From positions 992,001 to 1,056,000 of the forward strand of contig NZ_OY781981.1 of assembly GCF_963677565.1 (NCBI RefSeq): a stretch of DNA of 64,000 nt. The letters are read 5' to 3'. Under the pieces are notes generated by a model, which was not told where the DNA came from, ran no database searches, and saw nothing but the letters and a program-made list of their open reading frames with translations. Each line of letters opens with the position of its first letter. The first letter of the stretch is position 1. This stretch comes from an uncultured Draconibacterium sp. GTDB lineage: Bacteria > Bacteroidota > Bacteroidia > Bacteroidales > Prolixibacteraceae. Of the stretch, positions 34,513-43,851 are shown in pieces. Position numbers and translations under genes: made by a program.

Positions 34513-35529
34513 ATGAAAAGCGGACTGGTTACCATAAAAGACTTAGCTCGTGAATTGAATATTTCAGCGTCTACGGTATCACGTGCCTTGAAGGACCACC
34601 CTGATATCAGCAAGGAAACAAAGCGTGCTGTACAGGAATTAGCGCAGAAGTTGAATTACCAGCCTAATGCAGTAGCACTGAGTTTAAAACAACGGCGTAG
34701 TAATACTATTGGTGTTATTATTCCCGAAATCGTACATTATTTCTTCTCATCGGTGATTAGTGGAATTGAGGATGTAACTTACGATGCCGGTTTCAACGTA
34801 ATTATTTGCCAGAGCAACGAACGATACGAGCGTGAAGTAGCCAATGCAAAAACCTTACTTTCAAGTCGTGTTGACGGAGTTCTGGTGTCGATCTCGAAAG
34901 AAACTACCGATTACAAGCATTTATATAACTTTAGCAATAACGAAGTACCCATGGTATTTTACGATCGCGTTGTACCAGACATTATTGCCGACCAGGTTAT
35001 TATCGACGACTTTGATGCAGCCTACAAAGCAACCCGTCATTTAATTGATAGTGGAAGAAGCCGGATAGCTCATTTGGGTGGCCCAATGGCTTTGTTAATA
35101 GGGCAAAGAAGAAAAGATGGTTACATAAAGGCTTTAAACGAAGCGGGAATTTCGGTTGATGAAGACTTGATTATTGAAGCCGACTCGTTTGAAAAAGCAC
35201 GCATGGCAATTATGAAGCTGATAAACCAAAAGAAAAAGTTTGACGGCGTGTTTGCCACAAACGACCTGACAGCAATTGGAGCCATGCAAACCATTCAGAA
35301 AAAGGGCTATAAAATACCCGACGAGATTGCTATTGTTGGCTTTTCCGATGGTCGTTTTTCGGGAATTACCGATCCAACACTTACTTCTGTCGATCAGCAT
35401 GGTTACGAAATGGGAACCCTGGCTACTCAAATGCTGCTGAAGCGAATTACATCGGAAGATGATGAGTATCCGGCTGAAACCAAAATTCTGAATGCCGATT
35501 TGATCGTTCGTGGATCATCTATTATATAA
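34513..35529 (+). CDS. LacI family transcriptional regulator of the starch/maltose locus
   Basis: A 338-residue regulator. An N-terminal HTH (about 7-27, TIKDLARELNISASTVSRAL) and hinge helix (NYQPNAVALSLKQRRSNTIG) are followed by a periplasmic-binding-like sugar domain. Typical phrases are GVIIPEIVHYFFSSVISGIE, RVDGVLVSIS, YDRV, HLGGP, RKDGYIKALNEAGI, DGVFATNDLTAIGAM and VGFSDGRFSGITDPTLTSVDQ. Its neighbours are the sus operon on one side and the MFS/GH65/GH13 arm on the other. CGCAAACGTTTG-type sites are placed before both arms, so it probably controls the whole locus in response to maltose or maltooligosaccharide. Classical Bacteroides sus loci use SusR, an unrelated membrane sensor-regulator; a LacI regulator in its place is known in other Bacteroidota. 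Confidence 0.94.
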   Translation: MKSGLVTIKDLARELNISASTVSRALKDHPDISKETKRAVQELAQKLNYQPNAVALSLKQRRSNTIGVIIPEIVHYFFSSVISGIEDVTYDAGFNVIICQSNERYEREVANAKTLLSSRVDGVLVSISKETTDYKHLYNFSNNEVPMVFYDRVVPDIIADQVIIDDFDAAYKATRHLIDSGRSRIAHLGGPMALLIGQRRKDGYIKALNEAGISVDEDLIIEADSFEKARMAIMKLINQKKKFDGVFATNDLTAIGAMQTIQKKGYKIPDEIAIVGFSDGRFSGITDPTLTSVDQHGYEMGTLATQMLLKRITSEDDEYPAETKILNADLIVRGSSII

Positions 35530-35616
35530 TATACCCTAAAATTTCCCTCTTTTTTGTAATTATTAATCGATTTCGGTCATTACACAAAAACATGTTATAG
35601 AATATATTTTCACTTT

Positions 35617-35631
35617 CCGCAAACGTTTGAA
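35617..35631. promoter_or_regulatory. Second LacI-type operator, upstream of the MFS gene
   Basis: CCGCAAACGTTTGAA shares CCGCAAACGTTTG with the site at 34335 and keeps the AAACGTTT palindrome. It lies 211 bp before the MFS ATG and about 80 bp upstream of its -7 box. Confidence 0.8.
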
Positions 35632-35710
35632 ATGATCATTTTTAACTAAAATTCCCTTGTTTTAAGGTGTTCACGAAATGAGCTGTTTGCATTTTACCTG
35701 ATTTGTAACG

Positions 35711-35718
35711 TATATTTG
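35711..35718 (+). promoter_or_regulatory. -7 box for the MFS/GH65/GH13 arm
   Basis: TATATTTG matches TAnnTTTG, 110 bp before the ATG. A TTTG about 22 bp upstream may serve as the -33 element. The operator lies well upstream, a position more usual for an activator or for looping with the other operator than for simple blockage. Confidence 0.6.
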
Positions 35719-35827
35719 TGCAGGCAATTTTCAATTTGAACATACTTCGTGTTTAGCAGCAAAAATTCTTTTGCTGTGGTATCTTATGTACATACATACA
35801 GCTTAGCTATAAATTAAAACTACTATT

Positions 35828-37339
35828 ATGCGCAAAAAACCTACGCTGAGTTTTTGGCAAATTTGGAATATGAGTTTTGGTTTTCTGGGTATCCAGTTTG
35901 GATTTGCCCTGCAAAATGCCAATGTAAGTCGTATTTTCGAAACACTTGGGGCCAATGTTGAGGACATCCCTATTTTGTGGATTGCAGCACCGGTTACCGG
36001 TTTAATTGTTCAGCCTATAATCGGGCATATGAGCGATAAAACATGGAACCGACTCGGACGAAGAAGACCATATTTTTTGTTTGGAGCAATTTTCGCTTCA
36101 CTTGCCCTCTTTTTAATGCCAAACTCGCCCGCTTTGTGGGTAGCCGCCGGAACGCTTTGGATAATGGATGCTTCCATTAATGTTTCAATGGAGCCTTTCC
36201 GTGCTTTTGTTGGCGATATGTTGCCCAACGAACAACGCACCCGGGGTTTTGCCATGCAAAGCTTTTTTATTGGCACCGGTGCTGTTGTGGGATCGGTACT
36301 TCCGTATGCAATGACCAATTGGCTGAACATTGCCAATACCGCTCCCGAAGGAGTTATTCCACCATCGGTGCGCTGGTCGTTCTACATTGGGGCTATTGTT
36401 TTCTTTCTGGCTATTCTGTGGACGATATTTACTACGAAAGAATATCCGCCTGAAGATTTAAAAGCTTTTGAAGAAAATGAAAGACAGACAACCAATAAAG
36501 AAGAGGTAATAAACGAAGAGGAAGTTGTGAGCAACCGGTTTGCCAAAGTTGGAGGAATACTCGGAATGCTTGGTTTACTGATAGTAGTGGTTACAAAACT
36601 GATGAAGCTGGAAAAGGAGCTGTACATTCTTGGAGGTATTCTTTTTCTGTTCTTTTTACTGATGATGATGGCAGCCTTGCTAAAATCGCAAAAAAAAGAT
36701 GAGAATGCGTTGGTAGAGATTTTCAGCGATTTATTGCGTATGCCGTTAACCATGAAACAACTGGCGCTGGTACAATTCTTTACCTGGGTTGGTTTGTTTT
36801 CTTTGTGGATCTATTCCGTATCAGGAATTACCAGCCATATTTATGGTACCACCGATCCGCAATCGCAATTATACAACGACGGTGCCGACTGGGTAACCAT
36901 TCTTTTCGGCGTTTACAACGGGGTTGCTGCGCTTATGGCATTTGCATTGCCTGTAATAGCAAAGTACACCAACCGAAAAATTACGCACTTCATTAGTTTA
37001 ATAATTGGTGGTGTGGGCCTGGCCTCCATCTACCTGTTTAACGATCCTAATTGGCTGATTGTACCAATGATTGGAATTGGTATCGCCTGGGCAAGTATTC
37101 TTTCTATGCCTTATGCCATTCTTACCGGATCGTTGCCATCGAACAAAATGGGAATTTACATGGGGATTTTCAACTTCTTTATTGTAATACCGCAAATTCT
37201 GGCGGCAACCATTCTTGGGTTCATGGTAAAAGATCTTTTTGGAGGAGAGTCGATTTTAGCACTCGTTTTTGGAGGAGTATCAATGGTAATAGCTGCCGTG
37301 CTGGTACTTTTTGTAAAAGACGTTGCAACAGAAAATTAA
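35828..37339 (+). CDS. MFS sugar transporter (maltose-type, SLC45/GPH-like)
   Basis: A 503-residue inner-membrane protein with about 12 hydrophobic segments. The start (LSFWQIWNMSFGFLGIQFGF) and the motif GHMSDKTWNRLGRRRPY after the second helix are characteristic of the SLC45-like sucrose/maltose cation symporters found beside bacterial maltose loci. A charged cytoplasmic loop rich in Glu (about 210-235) separates the halves; SLPSNKMGIYMGIFNFFI appears in the second half. It probably brings maltose or short maltooligosaccharides from the periplasm to the cytoplasm for the GH65 phosphorylase encoded 17 bp downstream. It is the first gene of the rightward arm, preceded by a LacI-type operator. 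Confidence 0.9.
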   Translation: MRKKPTLSFWQIWNMSFGFLGIQFGFALQNANVSRIFETLGANVEDIPILWIAAPVTGLIVQPIIGHMSDKTWNRLGRRRPYFLFGAIFASLALFLMPNSPALWVAAGTLWIMDASINVSMEPFRAFVGDMLPNEQRTRGFAMQSFFIGTGAVVGSVLPYAMTNWLNIANTAPEGVIPPSVRWSFYIGAIVFFLAILWTIFTTKEYPPEDLKAFEENERQTTNKEEVINEEEVVSNRFAKVGGILGMLGLLIVVVTKLMKLEKELYILGGILFLFFLLMMMAALLKSQKKDENALVEIFSDLLRMPLTMKQLALVQFFTWVGLFSLWIYSVSGITSHIYGTTDPQSQLYNDGADWVTILFGVYNGVAALMAFALPVIAKYTNRKITHFISLIIGGVGLASIYLFNDPNWLIVPMIGIGIAWASILSMPYAILTGSLPSNKMGIYMGIFNFFIVIPQILAATILGFMVKDLFGGESILALVFGGVSMVIAAVLVLFVKDVATEN

Positions 37340-37356
37340 AAATTAAAAACACTGAG

Positions 37357-39666
37357 ATGAAGAATTATATCATTCATCACGACTGGAAAATAGTTGAAGA
37401 GGGTTTTGTTCCCGAACATAACCGGATTTCCGAAAGTATCTTTAGTATCGGAAACGGGAAAATGGGCCAGCGCGCCAATTTCGAGGAGAAGTATTCAGGC
37501 GACACGCTGAACGGAACATACGTGGCGGGTATTTATTACCCCGACAAAACCCGCGTGGGGTGGTGGAAAAACGGCTATCCGGAGTATTTTGCAAAGATCA
37601 TCAATTCAACTAACTGGATTGGAATAGGAGTTACCATTAATGGTGAAGAACTCGATCTGGCAAAGGCAAAAGTACTTTCGTTTAAACGCGAGCTCGACAT
37701 GCAACACGGTTTGTTGTCGCGTTGTTTTGTTGCCGAGTTGCAAAATGGCAACCAGGTTGAGGTTTGTTCGCACCGTTTTGTAAGTATCGTTGCCACCGAA
37801 ATAGGAGCTATCCGATACACCGTTAAAGCACTGAACTTTGATGGGGAGATAAAAGTTAAGCCATATCTTGATGGCGATGTAGAGAACGAAGACTCCAATT
37901 ACGACGAGAAATTCTGGGTAGAAGTTGCCCGCGCCGTAGGCGGACCGGAAGGCTATCTCACCGTTGAAACCTTAAAAACCGGATTTCAGGTAAGTAGCGG
38001 GATGTGGTTTCAGGTAACAAAAAATGGAAAAAAAGTAGAAACAGATATCACGAACAGGGAAAGTGAGAAATACGTTGAGGCATCGCAAAGTGTCTCAGTG
38101 GAGAAGGGTGATGAAATAGTAGTTGAGAAATTCTCTTCTACTGTTTCTTCCCTTGATTATGAAAAAGAATCTCTTCCCGAAAAGGCGAAAGAAGCCGTTG
38201 ATTTGGCAGTTGAAGCCGGTTTCGATGCCCTGTTCGAAAGTCATAAAAACCGCTGGCTGCAAAAATGGGCTACCAGCGATATCAAAATTGAAGGCGATGT
38301 TGCTGCCCAGCAGGGAATTCGCTTTAATATTTTTCAGCTCAATCAAACCTATTCGGGCGAAGATGAGCGACTGAATATTGGGCCAAAAGGATTTACCGGT
38401 GAAAAATATGGCGGTGTAACGTATTGGGATACCGAGGCGTATTGTTTGCCTTTTTACCTGAGTACTGCGCCTCAAAAAGTTTCGCGTAACTTGTTGGTTT
38501 ACCGTCGTAAGCATCTGGAAAAGGCCATTGAGAATGCCGAAAAACTTGGCTTTAAAAATGGCGCAGCATTGTACCCGATGGTTACAATTAACGGCGAAGA
38601 ATGCCACAATGAGTGGGAAATTACTTTTGAGGAAGTTCATCGTAACGGAGCCATTGCCTATGCCATTTACGATTATATAAATTACACCGGCGATAAAGAA
38701 TACCTTGCCCCGATGGGTTTTGAGGTGTTGCTGGGGATTAGTCGTTTTTGGAGCCAGCGCGTAAACTGGTCGGCCGATAAAGAACAGTATGTAATGTTGG
38801 GCGTTACCGGGCCAAACGAATACGAGAATAACGTAAACAATAATTTCCACACCAGCTATTTGGCCGTGTGGACATTAAAATATACACTTGAAGCCATTGA
38901 ATACCTGAAAAAGGAATTCCCGTTCCTGTTCGAGGAATTGGTTAAAAAGTGGAAATTCAATGAGTTGAACGAAACCGCGCGTTGGAAGGATATCATTGAT
39001 AAAATGTATTTCGCAAGAGACGAGAAGCGTGGAATTTACCTGCAGCAGGACGGTTTTTTGGATAAGGATTTGACTCCGGTTGCTGAGCTTCCGGCAGAGG
39101 ATTTACCTATTAATCAGAACTGGTCGTGGGATCGTATTTTGCGTGCTCCATACATAAAACAGGCCGATACATTGCAGAGTTTGTATCTGTTCCAGGAGAA
39201 TTTTACTACTGAAGAATTGAAACGACATTTTGATTTTTACGAACCGTTGACGGTGCACGAATCGTCGTTGTCGCCATGTGTTCACTCCATTCTGGCAGCA
39301 AAGATCGGTTACCAGGAGAAAGCTTACGAAATGTATTTGCGCACGTCGCGCCTCGATTTGGATGATTATAATAACGACACCGAAGACGGTCTGCACATTA
39401 CAAGTATGGGCGGAACATGGATGTCGTTTGTAATGGCATTTGGCGGAATGCGCGTGGTTAATAACAAACTTACATTTAATCCGTTCCTGCCTGAATCGTG
39501 GAAATCATATGGATTCCGAATTGATTTTGGAGGAGCACATCTGGAGGTGAAAAAACAACGCGAGTTGTTCTTAATAATTAATCATTCTGCAGTTGATGTG
39601 GCTGCAACAGTTTGGGGAACTGAGCACAAAATTGCCGGAAATTCAACCCTTGAAATTAAAAAGTAA
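37357..39666 (+). CDS. GH65 glycoside phosphorylase (maltose phosphorylase type)
   Basis: The ATG at 37357, 17 bp after the MFS stop, gives 769 residues, the usual size for GH65. A longer frame reaching into the transporter gene is not credible. An N-terminal beta-sandwich (about 1-260) is followed by a helical (alpha/alpha)6 barrel and a C-terminal beta domain. The catalytic acid is predicted as Glu488 in GVTGPNEYENNVNNN, close in position to Glu487 of Lactobacillus brevis maltose phosphorylase. YWDTEAYCLPFY and HEWEIT/HNEWEIT-type segments also fit. GH65 members phosphorolyse maltose, trehalose, kojibiose or nigerose; the genomic setting favours maltose to glucose plus beta-glucose 1-phosphate. 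No beta-phosphoglucomutase gene is in the window, although it commonly accompanies this enzyme. No signal peptide, so cytoplasmic. Confidence 0.93.
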   Translation: MKNYIIHHDWKIVEEGFVPEHNRISESIFSIGNGKMGQRANFEEKYSGDTLNGTYVAGIYYPDKTRVGWWKNGYPEYFAKIINSTNWIGIGVTINGEELDLAKAKVLSFKRELDMQHGLLSRCFVAELQNGNQVEVCSHRFVSIVATEIGAIRYTVKALNFDGEIKVKPYLDGDVENEDSNYDEKFWVEVARAVGGPEGYLTVETLKTGFQVSSGMWFQVTKNGKKVETDITNRESEKYVEASQSVSVEKGDEIVVEKFSSTVSSLDYEKESLPEKAKEAVDLAVEAGFDALFESHKNRWLQKWATSDIKIEGDVAAQQGIRFNIFQLNQTYSGEDERLNIGPKGFTGEKYGGVTYWDTEAYCLPFYLSTAPQKVSRNLLVYRRKHLEKAIENAEKLGFKNGAALYPMVTINGEECHNEWEITFEEVHRNGAIAYAIYDYINYTGDKEYLAPMGFEVLLGISRFWSQRVNWSADKEQYVMLGVTGPNEYENNVNNNFHTSYLAVWTLKYTLEAIEYLKKEFPFLFEELVKKWKFNELNETARWKDIIDKMYFARDEKRGIYLQQDGFLDKDLTPVAELPAEDLPINQNWSWDRILRAPYIKQADTLQSLYLFQENFTTEELKRHFDFYEPLTVHESSLSPCVHSILAAKIGYQEKAYEMYLRTSRLDLDDYNNDTEDGLHITSMGGTWMSFVMAFGGMRVVNNKLTFNPFLPESWKSYGFRIDFGGAHLEVKKQRELFLIINHSAVDVAATVWGTEHKIAGNSTLEIKK

Positions 39667-39699
39667 GAATTAGCTAATTTACCCTTTTGTCTGTCGACA

Positions 39700-39815
39700 T
39701 TTTCCCTCGCGAGGGAAAACAGTTACAAAAAAGCCGGAGCTTTAATGTAAGTTAGAAAGCTGGTTTGATACGTGTTCCCCTAATTAGGGGAACTCCCGAC
39801 AGGGTAAGGGGTAAG
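39700..39815. repeat. Intergenic region with two perfect 20-bp palindromes
   Basis: TTTTCCCTCGCGAGGGAAAA at 39700-39719 and GTTCCCCTAATTAGGGGAAC at 39774-39793 are each perfectly self-complementary. The second is followed by TCCCGACAGGGTAAGGGGT. The pieces look like members of GC-clustered dispersed intergenic repeats seen in Bacteroidota genomes. Neither has a T tract of terminator length. They lie between the GH65 and SusA-like genes and could form mRNA hairpins that protect or process the transcript. Confidence 0.75.
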
Positions 39816-39846
39816 GAAAGTTAGAAACGAATAAAACGTTATAAAA

Positions 39847-41685
39847 ATGAAGAAACTTATCACTTTGTTTATCATCCTGCTTACCCTGAATGTTGTGGGG
39901 CAGGAAGTGTCGCGAGTTGAGCCGCCAAACTGGTGGGCCGGAATGAAAAACCCTGATTTGCAGTTACTGGTTTATGGCGAGGATATCTCAAAAACCAATG
40001 TAGTTATCGATTATCCGGGAGTGACTTTGGAGGCCACCACAAAAGTGGAAAATCCGAATTACCTGTTTGTCGACTTGAAGCTGGCAAAGGATGTAAAACC
40101 CGGCGAATTCGAAATTCAATTTAAACAAGGCGATAAAGTTGTAGATAGCTACAATTACGAATTATGGGATCGTGAAAAAGGATCGGCAAAACGAGAAGGT
40201 TTTAATTCATCTGACGTGATTTACCTGATCACGCCCGACCGTTTTGTGAATGGTGATACCAGCAACGACGAGGTGGAAGGCATGAAAGAAGGCCTCGATC
40301 GCGATTATAACTATGGCCGTCACGGTGGCGATATTCGCGGGATTATCAATTCGCTGGATTATTTGCAAGACATGGGATTTACAGCCGTTTGGTTAAATCC
40401 GGTGCTGGAAAACGATATGCCCGAATCGTCGTACCACGGTTATGCCTGTACCGATTTTTACCAGGTCGACCGACGTTATGGTTCGAATGAAGAATACCAG
40501 GAACTGAACGAAGAGCTAGATAAACGCGGTATGAAACTGATTATGGATTTGATCTTTAACCATTGCGGATCAGAACACTGGTGGATGCACGATATGCCAA
40601 TGAGCGACTGGATCAACAATTATCCTGAAATGAAGATTACCAGTCACCGCCGTACGGTGAATGAAGATCCACACGCTTCGGAAGCAGATAAAAGTGCAAT
40701 GGTGGATGGTTGGTTTGTTCCATCGATGCCCGACATGAACCAGAAAAATCCATTTCTGGCAAAATACCTCATTCAAAACAGTATTTGGTGGGTTGAATAT
40801 GTTGGTCTGGAAGGAATTCGACAGGACACGTGGCCTTATCCCGACAAGAACATGATGAGCGATTGGACAAAAGAGTTGTTGGAAGAATATCCGAATTTTA
40901 ATGTGGTTGGAGAAGAGTGGACCACCAATCCGGCAATTGTTTCGTACTGGCAAAAAGGAAAATACAATCAGGATGGCTATAAGAATTATGCCCCAAGTAT
41001 GATGGATTTTCCGTTGCAGAGTGCAGCTGCCGAAGGATTGCGCAACGAAGAAAGTTTCGACTTTGGACTGATTCAGATTTATAATGCACTGGCGAACGAT
41101 TTTCTGTATCCTAATCCTTATGATCTGACCATTTTCCCGGATAACCACGATATGTCGCGTTTTTACGTGCAGGTTGGCGAAGATATTGATCTGCTGAAAA
41201 TGGGAGTAGCATTCTTTTTAACCACCCGTGGAATTCCGCAAATTTATTACGGCACCGAAATTTTAATGCGTCACGACGGAAGCGAACACGGCGATATTCG
41301 TGCCGATTATCCCGGCGGTTGGGAAGGCGACAAAGTAAATGCTTTTACAGGCGAAGGAATGAGCGATGCCGCAAAAGATATGCAGCAGTATGTTTCGAAA
41401 ATCCAGAATTGGCGTAAAAATGCAAATGCGATTCACGATGGAAAATTGATGCACTTTGTACCTGAAGATGGGACTTACACCTATTTTCGGTACACCGATG
41501 ACGAAGCAGTAATGGTTATTCTGAATAAAAACACTGAAGCAAAAACAATTAAAACCGATCGTTTTAGCGAAGTGATCGACGGTTATAAGTCGGGTAAAGA
41601 AATTATTTCAGGGACTTCGATTTCTGATATTTCGAAAGTTACAGTACCTGCAAAATCAGCGGTAATTGTTGAGTTCAATAAATAG
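39847..41685 (+). CDS. susA: GH13 neopullulanase/cyclomaltodextrinase, SusA-like
   Basis: A 612-residue protein with signal peptide (1-19, NVVGQ), so periplasmic. An N-terminal cyclomaltodextrinase-type beta domain (about 20-115, VEPPNWWAGMKNPDLQLLVYG) is followed by a GH13 barrel and a C-terminal beta domain. Conserved regions are DLIFNH (I), GIRQDTW with nucleophile Asp327 (II), VVGEEW with acid/base Glu356 (III) and FPDNHDMSR with Asp435 (IV). The opening PPNWWAGM...LLVYG is diagnostic for SusA-type neopullulanases, which cut maltooligosaccharides in the periplasm. It is 180 bp after the GH65 gene, separated by palindromic repeats, on the same strand as the rest of the arm. Confidence 0.94.
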   Translation: MKKLITLFIILLTLNVVGQEVSRVEPPNWWAGMKNPDLQLLVYGEDISKTNVVIDYPGVTLEATTKVENPNYLFVDLKLAKDVKPGEFEIQFKQGDKVVDSYNYELWDREKGSAKREGFNSSDVIYLITPDRFVNGDTSNDEVEGMKEGLDRDYNYGRHGGDIRGIINSLDYLQDMGFTAVWLNPVLENDMPESSYHGYACTDFYQVDRRYGSNEEYQELNEELDKRGMKLIMDLIFNHCGSEHWWMHDMPMSDWINNYPEMKITSHRRTVNEDPHASEADKSAMVDGWFVPSMPDMNQKNPFLAKYLIQNSIWWVEYVGLEGIRQDTWPYPDKNMMSDWTKELLEEYPNFNVVGEEWTTNPAIVSYWQKGKYNQDGYKNYAPSMMDFPLQSAAAEGLRNEESFDFGLIQIYNALANDFLYPNPYDLTIFPDNHDMSRFYVQVGEDIDLLKMGVAFFLTTRGIPQIYYGTEILMRHDGSEHGDIRADYPGGWEGDKVNAFTGEGMSDAAKDMQQYVSKIQNWRKNANAIHDGKLMHFVPEDGTYTYFRYTDDEAVMVILNKNTEAKTIKTDRFSEVIDGYKSGKEIISGTSISDISKVTVPAKSAVIVEFNK

Positions 41686-41699
41686 GAAATATGAATACC

Positions 41700-41772
41700 G
41701 AGAACGCAGATTGAACAGATTAACTCTGATCAAATCTGCGTTTCTCGGTTAAATCCGTGTAATCTGCGTTCC
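41700..41772. repeat. Dispersed repeat with AATCTGCGTT arms
   Basis: AACGCAGATT near 41703 is the reverse complement of AATCTGCGTT near 41733, and a further direct copy of AATCTGCGTTC lies near 41761, spaced by TCTCGGTTAAATCCGTGT. This is the pattern of a dispersed intergenic element common in several bacterial phyla. It fills almost the whole 93-bp gap between the two GH13 genes. A related stretch, CCTGCGGTTATCTGCACTATCTGCGGG, is at about 43676-43702. Confidence 0.7.
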
Positions 41773-41778
41773 AATATC

Positions 41779-43659
41779 ATGAAAAAACTATCATCCATAC
41801 TTTTGATTTTGGCTCTTTTTGCCTGCCAGCCAGCGCAAAAACAGAAGCCAGAACAACTAGATTCGCCGAAAGGAAAATTTGTGGTTTACCAGGTGTTTAC
41901 CCGCTTGTTTGGTAATACAAACACCACCAATATACCATGGGGAACCATCGAAGAAAACGGAGTTGGAAAGTTCAACGATTTTACCGACCGTGCATTGGAA
42001 GAAATTAAATCGATGGGTGTGACGCACATTTGGTACACGGGTGTTCCACATCACGATGTGATAACTGATTACACCGCATACGGCATTTCAAACGACGATC
42101 CCGATGTGGTAAAAGGCCGTGCCGGTTCGCCTTATGCGGTGAAGGATTATTACAATGTAAATCCCGATCTGGCTGTTGATCCGGCAAACCGACTGGCAGA
42201 ATTTGAAGCCCTGATTGAACGCACGCACAAACACGGAATGAAAGTGATCATCGATATTGTTCCCAATCACGTCGCCCGGAATTATCAATCGATTTCGAAA
42301 CCTGAAGGTGTTTCTGATTTTGGCGAAAACGACGATACTTCGGTAGAATACAAGCGCGATAATAACTTTTATTACATTCCCGGAGAGGCGTTTCAGGTAC
42401 CTGAGTTTTTGAATGGTTACCAGCCTTTGGGAGGCGATGAAAATCCGCTATCGGATGGGAAGTTTGATGAAAATCCGGCGAAATGGACCGGCAACGGGGC
42501 GCGCTTAGCACAGCCCGGATTTTACGACTGGTACGAAACCGTAAAAGTAAATTACGGAGTAAAACCTGATGGAACATACGATTTTGATTTGCTCCCTGAA
42601 GATTTTGAAAGGGAAGATTATAAAGCACATTTTGAATTCTGGCAAGATAAAGATGTACCGGATTCGTGGGGAAAATTTAAGGACATTGCTTTGTTCTGGC
42701 TGGAAAAAGGAGTGGATGGTTTTCGTTACGATATGGCTGAAATGGTTCCGGTGGAATTCTGGAGTTACATGAATTCGGCGCTGAAAATAAAAAATCCGGA
42801 TGCTTTTCTGCTGGCAGAAGTTTATAATCCTGCGCTTTACAGGGACTATATTCACAAAGGGAAAATGGATTACCTGTACGATAAAGTAGAGTTGTACGAC
42901 ACACTAAAACACATCATGCAGGGATACGGCAGCACAGATAATCTTCCGGCGATTTACGATGGATTGGCTGATATTGAACATCATATGTTGCACTTTCTGG
43001 AGAACCATGATGAGCAGCGTATTGCCAGTGCCGGATTTGCCGGAAGTGCCGAAAAAGGTAAGCCGGCAATGGTAGTTTCGACTTGTATGAGCACTTCGCC
43101 AACGATGATTTATTTTGGGCAAAATGTAGGTGAACCCGGCGACGGCGATATGGGTTTTGGCGATGAAACACGAACTTCGATATTTGATTACTGTGGTGTA
43201 CCGGCACATCAACGCTGGATGAACAATGGTAAATTTGATGGTGGGCAATCAATCGAAGCTGAGAAGAAATTAAATGCTTTTTACAAAAACCTATTGAGTT
43301 TTTCTGCAACATCTTCTGCTTTGATGGGCAAGTTCAGAGAGATTCATTCGTACAATCGCCAAAACACGGAAGGCTACAATGATAAAGTATTTTCGTTCGT
43401 TCGTTGGAGTGGCAACGACCGCTTGATTGTGATAAGTAACTTCGAGGAAACGTCACTCAATTTTCAACTAAAATTGGATGAGGAAACAGTAAAAGCTTTG
43501 CATTTAGCAGACGGTTTATATAAACTAACTGATCAACTGTTGAGTGAGGATGAATTTGTTCTGGAGGTGAAAAACGGAAAGGGTAAGGTTGAACTGGAAT
43601 TACCAGGCCTGGAATCATTCATTTTGAAAATGGATGTGCTTTCAGATTTCTCAGAATAA
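41779..43659 (+). CDS. GH13 alpha-amylase family lipoprotein
   Basis: A 626-residue lipoprotein (MKKLSSILLILALFAC, Cys16), so probably outer-membrane attached. The GH13 barrel starts almost at once (KFVVYQVFTRLFG) without an N-terminal beta domain. Catalytic positions are Asp318 in DGFRYDMAE, Glu347 in FLLAEVYN and Asp411 in ENHDEQR; DIVPNHVAR is conserved region I. A C-terminal all-beta domain (about 540-626) follows. The position in the arm and the lipoprotein signal resemble SusG, but SusG carries an inserted CBM58 and surface-export acidic residues after the Cys, not evident here (QPAQK follows). It could face the periplasm. It acts on alpha-glucans or maltooligosaccharides; precise specificity is unclear. 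It is the last gene of the arm. Confidence 0.92.
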   Translation: MKKLSSILLILALFACQPAQKQKPEQLDSPKGKFVVYQVFTRLFGNTNTTNIPWGTIEENGVGKFNDFTDRALEEIKSMGVTHIWYTGVPHHDVITDYTAYGISNDDPDVVKGRAGSPYAVKDYYNVNPDLAVDPANRLAEFEALIERTHKHGMKVIIDIVPNHVARNYQSISKPEGVSDFGENDDTSVEYKRDNNFYYIPGEAFQVPEFLNGYQPLGGDENPLSDGKFDENPAKWTGNGARLAQPGFYDWYETVKVNYGVKPDGTYDFDLLPEDFEREDYKAHFEFWQDKDVPDSWGKFKDIALFWLEKGVDGFRYDMAEMVPVEFWSYMNSALKIKNPDAFLLAEVYNPALYRDYIHKGKMDYLYDKVELYDTLKHIMQGYGSTDNLPAIYDGLADIEHHMLHFLENHDEQRIASAGFAGSAEKGKPAMVVSTCMSTSPTMIYFGQNVGEPGDGDMGFGDETRTSIFDYCGVPAHQRWMNNGKFDGGQSIEAEKKLNAFYKNLLSFSATSSALMGKFREIHSYNRQNTEGYNDKVFSFVRWSGNDRLIVISNFEETSLNFQLKLDEETVKALHLADGLYKLTDQLLSEDEFVLEVKNGKGKVELELPGLESFILKMDVLSDFSE

Positions 43660-43851
43660 TTTAAACAAACAAGTTCCTGCGGTTATCTGCACTATCTGCG
43701 GGAAAAATTAGCATTCAAATAAAAAAAATCACAATTCGGTAAACCTTTTTAATCAATTGGTGTTTTACTGTTACAAATCTTTTTTCATAAAGGTTTACAT
43801 ACCATAAAAGATGGTTTGGTTTTTGGTTTAGTTTAGGTTTAGGTTGATTGA

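Noticed and set aside
35534..35616. Possible small RNA or gene between lacI-family and MFS genes
   Set aside because: AT-rich sequence without hairpin-plus-T-run or a credible frame; only the operator and -7 box are supported.
37051..37356. N-terminal extension of the GH65 gene into the transporter gene
   Set aside because: It overlaps the MFS gene in another frame, and the ATG at 37357 gives the normal GH65 length.
38095..38850. 251-codon minus-strand frame inside the GH65 gene
   Set aside because: Antisense shadow of a strongly conserved enzyme; no domain or signal features.
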